DNA from: Diphasiastrum complanatum
Lineage: Eukaryota; Streptophyta; Lycopodiopsida; Lycopodiales; Lycopodiaceae
DNA length: 64,000 nucleotides
NCBI GenBank assembly: GCA_029204225.1
Contig: CM055100.1
Coordinates: 10,454,501 to 10,518,500, forward strand
Reading direction: 5' to 3'
In this document: piece by piece, positions 12,640 through 23,600 of the stretch
How positions within the stretch are numbered: the first letter of the stretch is position 1
How the letters are laid out: each line of letters starts with the position of its first letter
Program-made: the position numbers and the translations under genes
The notes under the pieces: generated by a model
What the model saw: only the letters and a program-made list of their open reading frames with translations
Told to the model about the DNA's origin: nothing
Database searches by the model: none

Positions 12640-13165
12640 CCAAAGATCGAAATCCAGAATCAGAATTTTTCGATACGGATCGACTCGAAAAATCCGTAAT
12701 TTTTCGATACCCAAAATCAGAATTTTTCGATACCCTTTGTATATTTTCCGACCCAGAGTAAAATCCGACCCTTTGTATATTTTCAACCCTTTGTTTCCGC
12801 AAACTCAAATTTTTCCGCAGCCTTGAATTTTTCAAAAGACTCGAATTTTTCAAAAAAGGATCGAAATTTTTCGAAGACTCGAATTTTTCCAAAGACTCGA
12901 GTTTTTTTAAAGACTCGATTTTTTTTTCAAAGATCTAGTTTTTCCAAAGACTTGAATTTTTCAAAAGACTCAAATTTTTTCAAAGACTCGAATTTTTCAA
13001 AAAGATCGAATTTTTTTGAAGACTCAAATTTTTCAAAAAACTCAAATTTTTTCAGACTTGAAGGCTCGAATTTTTTTAAAGCCTCGAATTTTTTCAAAGA
13101 CGCGCATTTTTCCAAATACTCGAAGTTTTTCAAAAACTCGAAGTTTTTCCAAAGGATCGAATACT
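12640..13165 (+). repeat. GACTCGAATTTTTCAAA minisatellite
   Basis: About twenty degenerate copies of an ~18-bp unit (consensus near gactcgaatttttcaaa) from about 12820 to 13165. They are preceded by related words (cagaatttttcgatac, ccctttgtatattttc) that repeat from 12640. Because the unit is close to a multiple of three, long artificial open frames arise on both strands (NFSKDS-type repeats on plus, KKFESF-type on minus). I do not treat these as genes. Confidence 0.85.
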
Positions 13166-13195
13166 ATTGTTGAACACGGTTAAATTTTGACCCCT

Positions 13196-13470
13196 ACTAT
13201 GGCCGAGATGTGTGAGATATGTTAGATATTTGAGATGCGAAATGTGCAAGATCGGCCACCATCCAAATCCTCGGCCGTCACCTAGATCGTTGGCGGCCAC
13301 CAAAATCCGCATCATATTTGTACGATCATTGGCCGTCGACCCAAACCATTGGCCGTAGCCCAAATTGTCGGTCGTCCATTGTCCGCCTTCAATCATCAAT
13401 CGCCTACTCTGAGCATCATCCACACATCTCGACCACAAGTCGCCACCTAGATCATCGGCCGTCCATCGCA
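13196..13470 (+). repeat. Degenerate CGGCCGTC repeat array
   Basis: The word TCGGCCGTC or TTGGCCGTC recurs (near 13252, 13272, 13329, 13349 and 13457), each followed by ACCnAnATC-like text at spacings of about 20-30 bp. It is GC-richer than its surroundings and has no coding signal. Confidence 0.6.
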
Positions 13471-13555
13471 TGAGAGAGGTGTCATGGCAAGCATAAACCA
13501 AGGAGTTTGGCTATTTGATTCACGGACAAACATAGTATCTCTGCTAAAAGATAAT

Positions 13556-13601
13556 GGCACACACACGTAACACACACACAACACATGCACATACACACAC
13601 T

Positions 13602-13639
<38 letters not shown>

Positions 13640-13702
13640 GCCATCAGGGCACGCACATACATGCATGCACGCACGTCCGCCACACACACACACACACACA
13701 TA
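13556..13702. repeat. (CA)n microsatellite cluster
   Basis: Interrupted CA runs, including uninterrupted ACACAC tracts at about 13605-13636 and 13681-13699. Confidence 0.95.
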
Positions 13703-13739
13703 GATGTACATATTCAATATTACATTACTTCCTTGCGAG

Positions 13740-14506
13740 GAAAATGTGAATTTACACTTGAATAAACCATGCACTAATTGCATAACATCAAAAACCAGGA
13801 AAGGAGGTCTTTCCTTACAGTCATTTACTGCATTCTAAGGTGTCATTTAGAAATTTGGAGCTTTCTTTCAAATAACGTTGTTTATGAAAAGAGCAGATAC
13901 TAGAACCAACGCATGTAATTATTTCACAAAAATTACCTGGTAGTTGTTCCACAATAATAATTCCTTGGGGAATGTCAAAGAAAGAATCGTCTTGAAAGTT
14001 TACAGGATAGCTACAGAAAAGCCTGTAGCATCACCTGTGTAAAATTCATTCACATAGCCAGTAAAAGCAGAAAATTTTCTTTTGAAAAAAGCATTTAGCA
14101 TCATGTGTAGAATTCATTTGCACAGCCAGAAAATCTGAAAAAAAATTAATTAATGTAATTTCATCAAATCATCAAGAATGCAGCTATCATCTAAGAGCTT
14201 CAAATTTCTGCCTAACACCTTCACTGTATGATAGATGAACAGTTTGCTATTCTTGTTCCTTTTAGAAGTAGCTATGTTGTAACTTGTAAGATAATAAATT
14301 GTGACATTTGAGAATATTTGTCAACACCACCTAGTATTAAGTGCTAGATAGACCCTGAAGATGGGCTCATGATCTGCAAATTGGTTCCAAATTTACATTT
14401 TCAGATGTGAAAATATTGACCATTACCTAAACCACAAAGTAAAATGAAGGTGCATATTGCTAGCAACCCAAATAAGTCCATTACTAGTACAAAGAAAAGA
14501 GTCTTA
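13740..14506. other. Region downstream of the ACX3-like stop codon
   Basis: It contains no recognised gene and probably includes the minus-strand 3' UTR of the oxidase gene. A short near-repeat (tagcatcacctgtgtaaaattcattcacatagcca near 14027, and a related copy near 14097) is visible. I could not fix a poly(A) site. Confidence 0.4.
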
Positions 14507-14681
14507 TCAAACATTCTTCCAGGAGTTGGCTTCAATCCAATCAAAGGCTATGGGCCCAAGATAGGATGTAGGAAAGCCAAATGAGTCAACCAATGCCAAC
14601 GCATGAGGTCGGATTTCTGAGCACAGATGTACAATTTCTTCCTGGATTGCTTGAGATTGCCTTGACGACAGATATCCATAC
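14507..14681 (-). CDS. ACX3: ACX3-like exon 15 (C-terminus and stop)
   Basis: The acceptor lies after ATTGTCTCAG. The exon reads [11 protein letters not shown], then [34 protein letters not shown] and ends KNV-TGA (stop at 14509-14507). It closely matches the ACX3 C-terminus and has no PTS1 tripeptide, as expected for a PTS2 enzyme. The first base completes an Arg codon with exon 14. Confidence 0.93.
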
Positions 14682-17600
14682 CTGAGACAATAAGTAAATA
14701 ATCTCTAAGACCATGATGAAGCTGTGGGAGGAAGGCAAAGGTTTAAATTCAATGAAACAAAACTTCTGCTTGCAAATTTGTTTGCCCATTTTTGTCAAAA
14801 TGAACATTTGAAGCAGTGTACAATGGAAATAGAGGCTACATACAATAGTTCAAAGGTGAGACAAGACGTAACTGGTATGCACTAGCACAAAGAGTTAGAA
14901 AGCAAGATTTTAAAATAAATATTAAAGCAGCCACAATAATAATATAGAAGCTGCCAAAAATAATTCAAAGAGACGAGACATAACTGGTACGAATAAGCAC
15001 AAAGTGTTAGAAAGTGACATTCATCCTTGGGAACGAAGATCACACAGCTTGAACACATATCTATAGAAGTGCAACGAAATGCATAAAGCATAAATTCTAT
15101 ATAAGAAGAAAACATTAAAAAATCAATAATTACCTTAGGAAAACAGGTTCTTCATCAGCTAACACAAGCACATATAAGGACCTAAGTAGTGCCAGAATTT
15201 CCTGCATTCATATTTAAGACAGATGTACAAGATTAAAGTACAAGATAGAACTGGTGTGAAAGATTGTCACAAAAGCTGAGTAAAAGCACAACTCTTGAAT
15301 ATGCACTGCACAAATGTAAGGATAACAAAGGGACATACTCTAGTAATCACTAAGTTCAATTTACTGGGAATTGCATTCATATTTGAAACAATGTATAAGA
15401 ATGAAGTATAAGATAGAAGTGGCACTGAAAAACTTATCACAAAAGCTGAGCAAGAAAAAATTTAACTATTGAACATGACGCACTGCACAAATATATGTAA
15501 GGATAACTGGTGATCAGTTACAGAGGCTTAATAATCACTCTAGTGGATGGAAATAGCTGGAAAAATCCACAGGCAGAACCAAGTTTCATGAAATCACATG
15601 TTGATTGGGTAATTAACTTTCCTAGAACACTGAGATGAAGATACCTGCAAAGGGCCTGGTGCTTGTTTGCTTTCAGCAACAATGAAACATTCCAAAACAG
15701 CTCGTTCAGAGAAAGCATGACCAAGATCCTCGGCAAGCTGGTATCTCTGCCACAAAAATGCAAAACATGTTGAATTTCAAATGGCATAATAAATTTGAGA
15801 CTTCAATACTGTCTCCGATCCTCTTTAACCTGTTTTAAAGATGTGCATAGATTCACATATTCTAAGACTAAATCAAAGCTGAAAATGTACTGTTATTGAA
15901 TGCATACCAAATGTTGCAGGGTTGTTGAAAGAAAACCTACCTGAAGGAGGGCATCACCCACAGATAACCCGTTAGAGGTGAGCTGTGTGACTTCCCGTGC
16001 CAGCCGTTGCAACAGATCACGCTCCCTAAGATGAAAAAGTGCAATCTGCAAAAGCATTTCAGAATGCAAGGATCACTTGTTATTTAATATCTGATACATA
16101 CAAAAAAAGAAACAAACCCAAAATGCTATAGTTGTATAAAAGGTTAAAGGAACACAGAAGGGGAGACATGACTTTCAATAGCAAGACAAAATGGAATAAT
16201 GATTTCCATGAACGTGAGCCAAACATAAAAATTTCAGCATTTTACCATAAGCAAAACAAGTGCCTTATTGTAGAAGAAGATGTGAAGAATTGAAAAAGAT
16301 TATCTATGTTAGATATAGGGGTCTTATGTTTTTTACATCAAGCATCTAGGTGTAGGATGTTGATAGGAATAAATTTGGCATAGATGGCAAATTATGCATT
16401 TCCACTTGTAATGCCACTATTGAGCCAAAATAGAGTAAGAGGCTAAACACGTGCCAATTAGAGTGTAGACAAGTGTAAAGTTTTTGTTTGATGAATTCCA
16501 AGAGGTCCAATAGGATTTAGAGGTGGAACCTTGTGAGGTCCAATAGGAAATTGAGGTGTGCTTGAATATAGTCCAATAGAATTAAGAGGTGTATGGATCA
16601 ATGATCCAATAGGATCAAGAGGTGACAAAATATGGTCCAATCATAGTTAAGCATAGTGGTAGCTCGTGGACCTACTAGTATCATTGTACTCCTCATTTTG
16701 AAGCTAATTGATTTGGTGATTTCATGGATTTTGTGAGTTATTGGATTTCTAGCTTTCTCTCTCTACCCGAGAGCTCATGATGCATTTTCTCTCTCTACTC
16801 GAGGAGACCAGCTTGTTTTTACTTAGATTATTTTTTGAATACTTCCCACTCGTGTGAGTGAGAGTTGGAAGTGACTGAATGCATGTAGTAGTGTGTTTTT
16901 GCCATAGGATTCAAGATTGATCTTGAATCTCAATCTAGTCTTGATCTTGGTGCATCTACACACCTTAGGAGATCACAAGTACATGTAGTGGACAGTCCAC
17001 ACGTGTGAAATTCAACAGAAGAAAGCAACCAAGCCATCACCATTCTATTATGGGTATTCAAGAGACTGCACAACAACAAATTGAATTCATATATGAAAGG
17101 ACCTGATTCATTAAATATGTAGTCTTCTTCATCCAACCTTTTGCCATCTTGATCATGCATGAACACTCCACCACAATCATAGCATCCTTTGAGTTGATGA
17201 AGAGATGTAAGATCCATGCCTTGGATCTTCCCAAGAGTCACTCTTCCTTTGCCCTTTCCTTCACAGAGTGGGTTTTGTAGGTCCTTAGTATCAGAGTGGA
17301 TCACTGTTTTGTTTCTATCAAGCCACCAACTAAAAGTGCGCACTCAGGAGGCATCATTCAATCTCTGGTATCTATCAAAGAATCAATCTCCAATGATGGA
17401 TATAGTTCACCTCTATTGAGAAACTCGATGGAGATAACTACCATTCCTGAAAATTCAAGATGAAGGTGGTTCTTCTTTGGTGAAAGGTGTGGCTACCTCT
17501 ATAAATTAAGCCATTGTTATTCTACCAATGAACTTCTATAAATCTAGATCTGCTTTGGCATTTCAGACTATGCCTTATTACAAGAGTATCGAGCAAATGT

Positions 17601-20600
17601 CAAATCTCAATTATAGTTCAAGATCTGCATTATACAAGTAAATTGATTTCTCAAGTATGTAAAAATTGCAATTTAGGCGAGTATTCTATAACTCCATTCA
17701 AAACATTCTATAACAACATTTTCACTCTTCAAAAAACTAAGATGATCTTTTTCATAGTGACATTTATAGACCTATGCAGACCTCTTCCACAGGGTGTTAC
17801 AACCACACTAAGCAGAAACCGTCAGGTGCTGGTCAACACAAGAAACCACACGCTCACGATCCACCCCACTGGAGTATCCAATCCAGATCCCAATCCAGAT
17901 CCACCTCCGTGCCTTGAGCCATCACTAGACAATAAGCGGGATCCAGTTTCTAGCCCTGATGACGTCCCATACCGCTGCCAGCACCTTCAGCCTTCTTGTT
18001 AAGGACCCAACTCCCTTGGGTCCCAAACCCAAACTTGAGATTGGACGTGCCTGTAGACTTGACCGGTGACTCGTGAACCTGCATGGTTGACACATGTCAT
18101 GATCTAGGTGTGCACATGGCTTGGAGTCTCTCTCCTTGGAGGTATACAAGGGGAGGAGGACTCATTTGCCATCCATTCTATCTACCTAGGAGGAGGTGGA
18201 TGGAGAGCGTGTGCACGGCCAGGATGTTTGCTAGCGTGAAGCAGGAGATGGCTGAGAGCCTAGTTGGTGGTATGGGATGCCGTGTAGGATGGAGGTCGGA
18301 TCCAGCTTGATACGGTCACAGGCCAGGGCACGGTGGGTGGACGCGGATTAGGTCCTACGGCGGGGTGGAACGTGAATCGTTCGGTTTCTTGTGGTTAACT
18401 GGCACCTGGAGGTTTGCAGTAAGTAGGGATTGTAACATATGGTATCAGAGCCACTGCATGCTGAAAGCAGTTGTGTTGATCCGTAGTAGCTTTCTTGTAA
18501 TTTACGTTGCTTTTGACGGAATTCAAAACGGGCTTAAAACAAGATTTTTAGGCACTTTCGTGTGTAGTCCTTCTTGCTGTTTTTGGTTCTTTTGATTGAA
18601 AATTTTTCAAAAAGGAAGGCAATAGGGCCCTTAGTACCCTGCCACGTGGCACTGTCCACCCCTGGACAGGTGGCAGATGGGAACGGGTTGTAAATCCGCT
18701 CAGATTTATTGTAGCGAACTGATCCGTGGGCCCCCTCAGCGTTAGATAAACAAGGAAACAGTTACTCGCTATTTCATCAGCGGAGGTAGCCAAAAACTCA
18801 GATTTCGCCCAGTTCAGAAGCGGACAGGTGTCAAAAACCTATAGGAGGCAATTCCGCTGGGCTGGAGGTAGGCGGACAGTAGTTCCGCGGGCCCCTAGCT
18901 CCTTTTTAAAAAAAAATAGTCTATCCCTATTGCGATGAACTGCAACAGAAGGGAAGGGGATCTGGAATCCAGCGAAGGGGGGTTGAAATCCAGTGAAAGT
19001 CTTGGAAGGGGTAAGGTGGCATCTGTTTGCCATGAGGGATAGAAATTATCCAATCCTTAGGTTGTGAACAAGTTGAGGTGGCAAAGAAAAGCCACTTGGC
19101 AGGTAGTAAGCAAGCATGGAGAGGGAGGCATAGCTCTCCTATGCATCTGTTTTTTTGAAAAGAGGTGGAGGTGGAGGTGCATCCTTCTCTTTGCTCTCTC
19201 TTATTCCTGGCAAATGGACAATACCATTTGGTTTGTGAAGAGACAGCAAGATTACTTTTGTATCTACCTTCCTTGAGTAGCTTTTGATTCTCTTCTATCA
19301 CCTTTCTTAAAAATGGAGCCTACTCCTACCACACAACCTATGTCCCCTGCTAAGGAGGCTACTGTATCTACCTCTATTTTAGACCCTGATGCTTTGATGC
19401 TGGCTATTAACAGTCTACAGCAGCAGATTGTGGATATGCAAGCTAAGCACAGTCGGGATCAGTAGGACCTCAAGGAATTAACACAGCTAAGGCAATTGGT
19501 GCATCAACCCTTGTTTACTCCTAAAGTTTTTGCTTGGGAAAAGAAGGATAGAACCCTGGAGGCGGTCTTGCAATGGTATTTATGTTGGTTAAAAGATTTT
19601 ACTTACCACGAGGAACGTAGTTTGCAATTTTACAATCTCCAAATGGAACTAATGTCTAATAACCTAAAGCAAGAAAACTCACCAGAAGGTGAAATTTTTA
19701 GGAAACTTAGGCAAGAATTTAACGATGTGTTTCCTGAGCAGCTTCCTGAGGGTCTTCCCCCCTCTAGGGGTGTTGACCATGGTATTAAACTGATTCCCGG
19801 TAGTTCTCCTATATCACTGTATCCATATAGGCTGAGTACTACTGAGGAGGATGAAGTTTATAGGCAACTGCAAAATTACCTTAGGATGGGCCATGTTAGG
19901 CCTAGCAAATCTCCCTGGGGGGGACCTGTGCTCCTTGTTGATAAAAAAGACGCAGGTACTCGTCTTTGTGTGAACTTTAAAAAGTTGAATAAATTAACGA
20001 TTAAAAACCGTTATCCTTTGCCACGAATGGATGAGCTGGTTGATCGATTGCATGGTGCAAAGTACTTCACCAAAATCGATTTGAGATCAGGGTATCATCA
20101 GATTCGCATAAAGACTGAGGATGTTGAAAAAACCGGGTTCAGAACTAGATACGACCATTATGAATTTCTGGTTTTACCGTTTGGCTTGACAAATGCTCCA
20201 GCGACCTTCCAGCAGATGATGAACGATCTTCTTCGTCCATATCTGGGAAAGTTCGTAATAGCTACTTAGATGATATCCTCATCTACAGTAAGACCTTGGA
20301 GGAGCATGAGGAGCATCTTAGGACTGTCTTAGTTACTTAGACAGGAGAAGCTTTTTGCCAAGGAGTCCAAATGTGTGCTCTTCCAGAAAAGGTTGTTATA
20401 CCTCGGTCACATTATTTCGGACCATGGGTTGGAAATTGACCCAAATAAAGTCCGACAAGTACGTGAATGGCCTATCCCTAAAACCATCCAGAGGTTAAGT
20501 CCTTTTTGGGCTTTACGGGTTTTTTCATTGATTCATCTTGAACTATGCATTAATTGCTTGGCCTTGACGAATGTCCTCAGAGGGGCTAAAAGAGTTAGCC

Positions 20601-23600
20601 GGCACAGTAATTTCAGTCCTCTGGTTACTTGGACTGAAGAGTTGAATCAGAGTTTTGAGAACCTCAAATAATGTGTAACTACAGCGCCTATTCTACATAT
20701 AGTGGATCCTAACAAGCCGTATGTACTTGAAACGGATGCGAGTGACTATGCTATAGGCACAGTCCTATATCAGGATGGTAGGCCGATAGCTTTTGAAAGC
20801 AAGAAGTTGGACCCTGCTCAAAGGCGGTATCCCACCTATGACAAGGAACTTTTTGTTGTTATTCATGCCCTGAAAGTTTGGAGACATTATTTGTATGGCT
20901 CCCAATTCACCATAGTTATTGACCATCAAGCGTTAAAGTATATTAACGATGTGGTCGACCTTAGGGGTCGTAAGGCCAGATGGTCAATGATGCTCCAAGA
21001 ATTTCATTATGACATTGAGTACCGGAAGGATACTTCTAATAGTGTCACGAATGCCTTAAGCCGGATTGGAGAGGTTAATCAGTTAAGCTTTTCTGAGATC
21101 CAATCTGAGTTGTATCTGTCCTTAAGAGATTTGGTAAGGCCGATAGGTACTTCGGTCGTATTTGGCTAGACGTCCTGGCAGGTTCTTCTAGACCTAGCGA
21201 TGAGCTTGGAATGCAGGATTCCAAGATTTCTCCTCAGGACAAGATACTAAGAGACTATTCCATTAGGAATGGGTTACTTTCCGAAATGGAAAAGTTTGTG
21301 TGCCAGAAATTGATAATATAAGGGCCCAAATCCTGCATGAATGTCATGACAGCCCGTGTCCAGGGCACCCTGGCGCTCAAAGGATGCTTGACTTGGTAAA
21401 AAGGAACTTTTACTGGGCAAACTTAAAAAGCCAAGTGGAGGCATATGTTCGCAAGTGTGCACACTGCCAAGTTAAAAAAGCCGAAAGACTTAAGGCAGCT
21501 GGTTTGTTAATGCCTTGGAAATTCCCGAAAGAAAGTGGGGAAAGTATTTCCATGGACTTTGTGGTTGGGCTACCTCGGACGGGGAAGCAAAATGATGCCA
21601 TTTGGGTAATAGTTGATAGGTTAACTAAAATGGCGCAGTTCATACCAACCAAGCAAACTGTCAAAGCTTCTGAACTTGCTCAGCTTTTCGTGGAAAAGTT
21701 GTTCAGGTTGTTTGGTTTGCTGAATGACATTGTTAGTATCGAGATCAAATTCTGGCAAGTGGTCTTTGAGAAATTAGAGACCACCTTAAGTTTGGGGTCA
21801 TCAGATCATCCTAAATCGAATGGTCAGACAGAGAGGACAAACCAGTCTATGGAAGATATGCTTCGGGCATATGTTTCCAGAAGACAGTCAGATTGGGAAA
21901 GGTACCTTCCAATGATTGAGTTTGCGTATAACAGCGCAAAGCATTCAGCGACAGGTTTTAGTCCATTTTCTCTAATGTATGGTTTCCAGCCTAGAGCCCC
22001 GATTTTAGTGGGCCTCAAAGGCCTCAAGGTTAAGGCAGTAGTAGATTTCCTCCATGATATGCAAGAAATGTTGCTTGTTGCTCGCGAAAACGTAAAAACG
22101 GCTCAGGATAGAGCCCAATTTTACGCTAATCAAAAGCGACAACCTAGGGTCTATGAAGAGGGGGCTTGGGTATATCTTAGAATCCCAAAAGACTCTAAGC
22201 TATTAAAGATTGGGAAATGTCCTAAGTTATCGCCTCGTTACGTAGGGCCATTCCGTATAGTAAAGAAACTCCATCGGAATGCGTATCAGCTAGAACTTCC
22301 TCATGGTGTTAAGGTACATCCAGTTTTTCACATTAGTCATTTAAAGGAACGACTTGGTGGAAAGGATGACTTGATGCCTCAGGAGGACTTAGTTCAGCTG
22401 GAGGACCTATCATCCTTTGTACCTACTGAACCACAGGCCATTGTTGATGTACGTCAAGGAACCGGCAAGTAACTGAGTACTTGGTTTGTTGGAAAAAAAG
22501 TTTTGAGGACGATGATACTTGGGAAAAGGAACATGACCTTAAACTGAGATTCCCTGGATTCCTTCCTTAGATAAGGAATTTTTTAATGAAGAGGGAATGT
22601 TAGGAGTTGGGTCCCAAACCCAAACTTGAGACTTGGACGATGACTGGGCCTGTAGACTTGACCGGTGACTCGTGAACCTGCATGGTTGCCACGTGTCATG
22701 ATCTAGGTGTGCACATGGCTTGGAGTCTCTCTCCTTGAAGGTATACAAGGGGAGGAGGACTCATTTGCCATCCATTCTATCTACCTAGGAGGAGGTGGAT
22801 GGAGAGCGTGTGCATGGCCAGGATGTTTGCTACCGTGAGGCAGGAGATGGCTGAGAGCCTAGGCGGTGGTATGGCACACCGTCTAGGATGGAGGTCAGAT
22901 CCAGCTTGATAGCCAGGGCACGGTGGGTGGACCCTGATTAGGTCCTACGGCGGGGTGGAACGTGAATCGTTCGGTCTCTTGTGGTTAACCGGCACCTGGA
23001 GGTTTGTAGTAAGTAGGGATTGTAACACTTCTCTTACCCCTAACTACACATGCGCACTGCCATCCACCAGCAGCTCCTAGGTAGATAGAATGAATGGTAA
23101 CTGGAATTTCTGTTAGAAATAAATGACTATGCTAAAGTTAATCCATAAGTTACTTTGACCCAAAAGGTCGAGATTTGTGTAACCATGGGTATTTAGTTAT
23201 TTAGGCCATCTTAAGTTTGTCTTAAGTTTAGTTGGACCCAATTTTGGTCATGTACTGACTCGTGGGTCCTTAGGGGTCTAATTTTGTTTAGGGGCCCTAT
23301 CTTGACTTTCGGGGGTGCCCTCCATTTAGTAAGTGGTTAACCTTAGGGGTTTGGTGGCATTTGGCCACATCCAGGTAGAGTACTTAGATGCTCATTGTGT
23401 ATTCCATTTTAACAGTTTGGCTAAGCATTGCTCTCCATTGCTCTTGTTGCTGTTTTCTTTCTTTCTCTCTTAGAGTTGGGCGCCCAGCCTCTTCTCTCTT
23501 GTTTTTTGTGGAGATTGATTGATAACTAGATCTTGGTGACTTGACTCTTGCTTTCCTACATTGTATCAGAGCTACCGGATCTGCAGCAAGCTTGTTTGTT

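Larger units (their letters stand above)
17997..23027 (+). mobile_element. Full-length Ty3/gypsy chromovirus-type element Gyp-1
   Basis: LTRs at 17997-18437 and 22598-23027 flank a PBS (tggtatcagagcc from 18440, initiator tRNA-Met type), pol in gypsy order (RT, RNase H, integrase) and a purine tract (aatgaagagggaa). A perfect 5-bp target duplication, CTTCT, is present at 17992-17996 and 23028-23032. The length is 5031 bp. Gag is reduced to its first 50 codons, and pol carries frame breaks, so the element is defective. It sits in intron 11 of the oxidase gene, on the opposite strand. Confidence 0.93.

Noticed and set aside
12823-13173. 116-codon frame NFSKDSNFSK...
   Set aside because: It follows an 18-bp minisatellite and appears on both strands. 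No family signature.
13447-13783. Cys/Val-rich frames near 13.5-13.8 kb
   Set aside because: They are created by the CA/TG microsatellite.
16307-17284. A complete copia LTR from TGTTAGATATAGGGG to the PBS-like site
   Set aside because: No clear CA end or partner LTR was found, so only the coding remnants and the PBS-like word are annotated.
16930-17343. 137-codon minus-strand frame
   Set aside because: No recognisable family. It lies within a decayed copia segment and has no splice or codon evidence.
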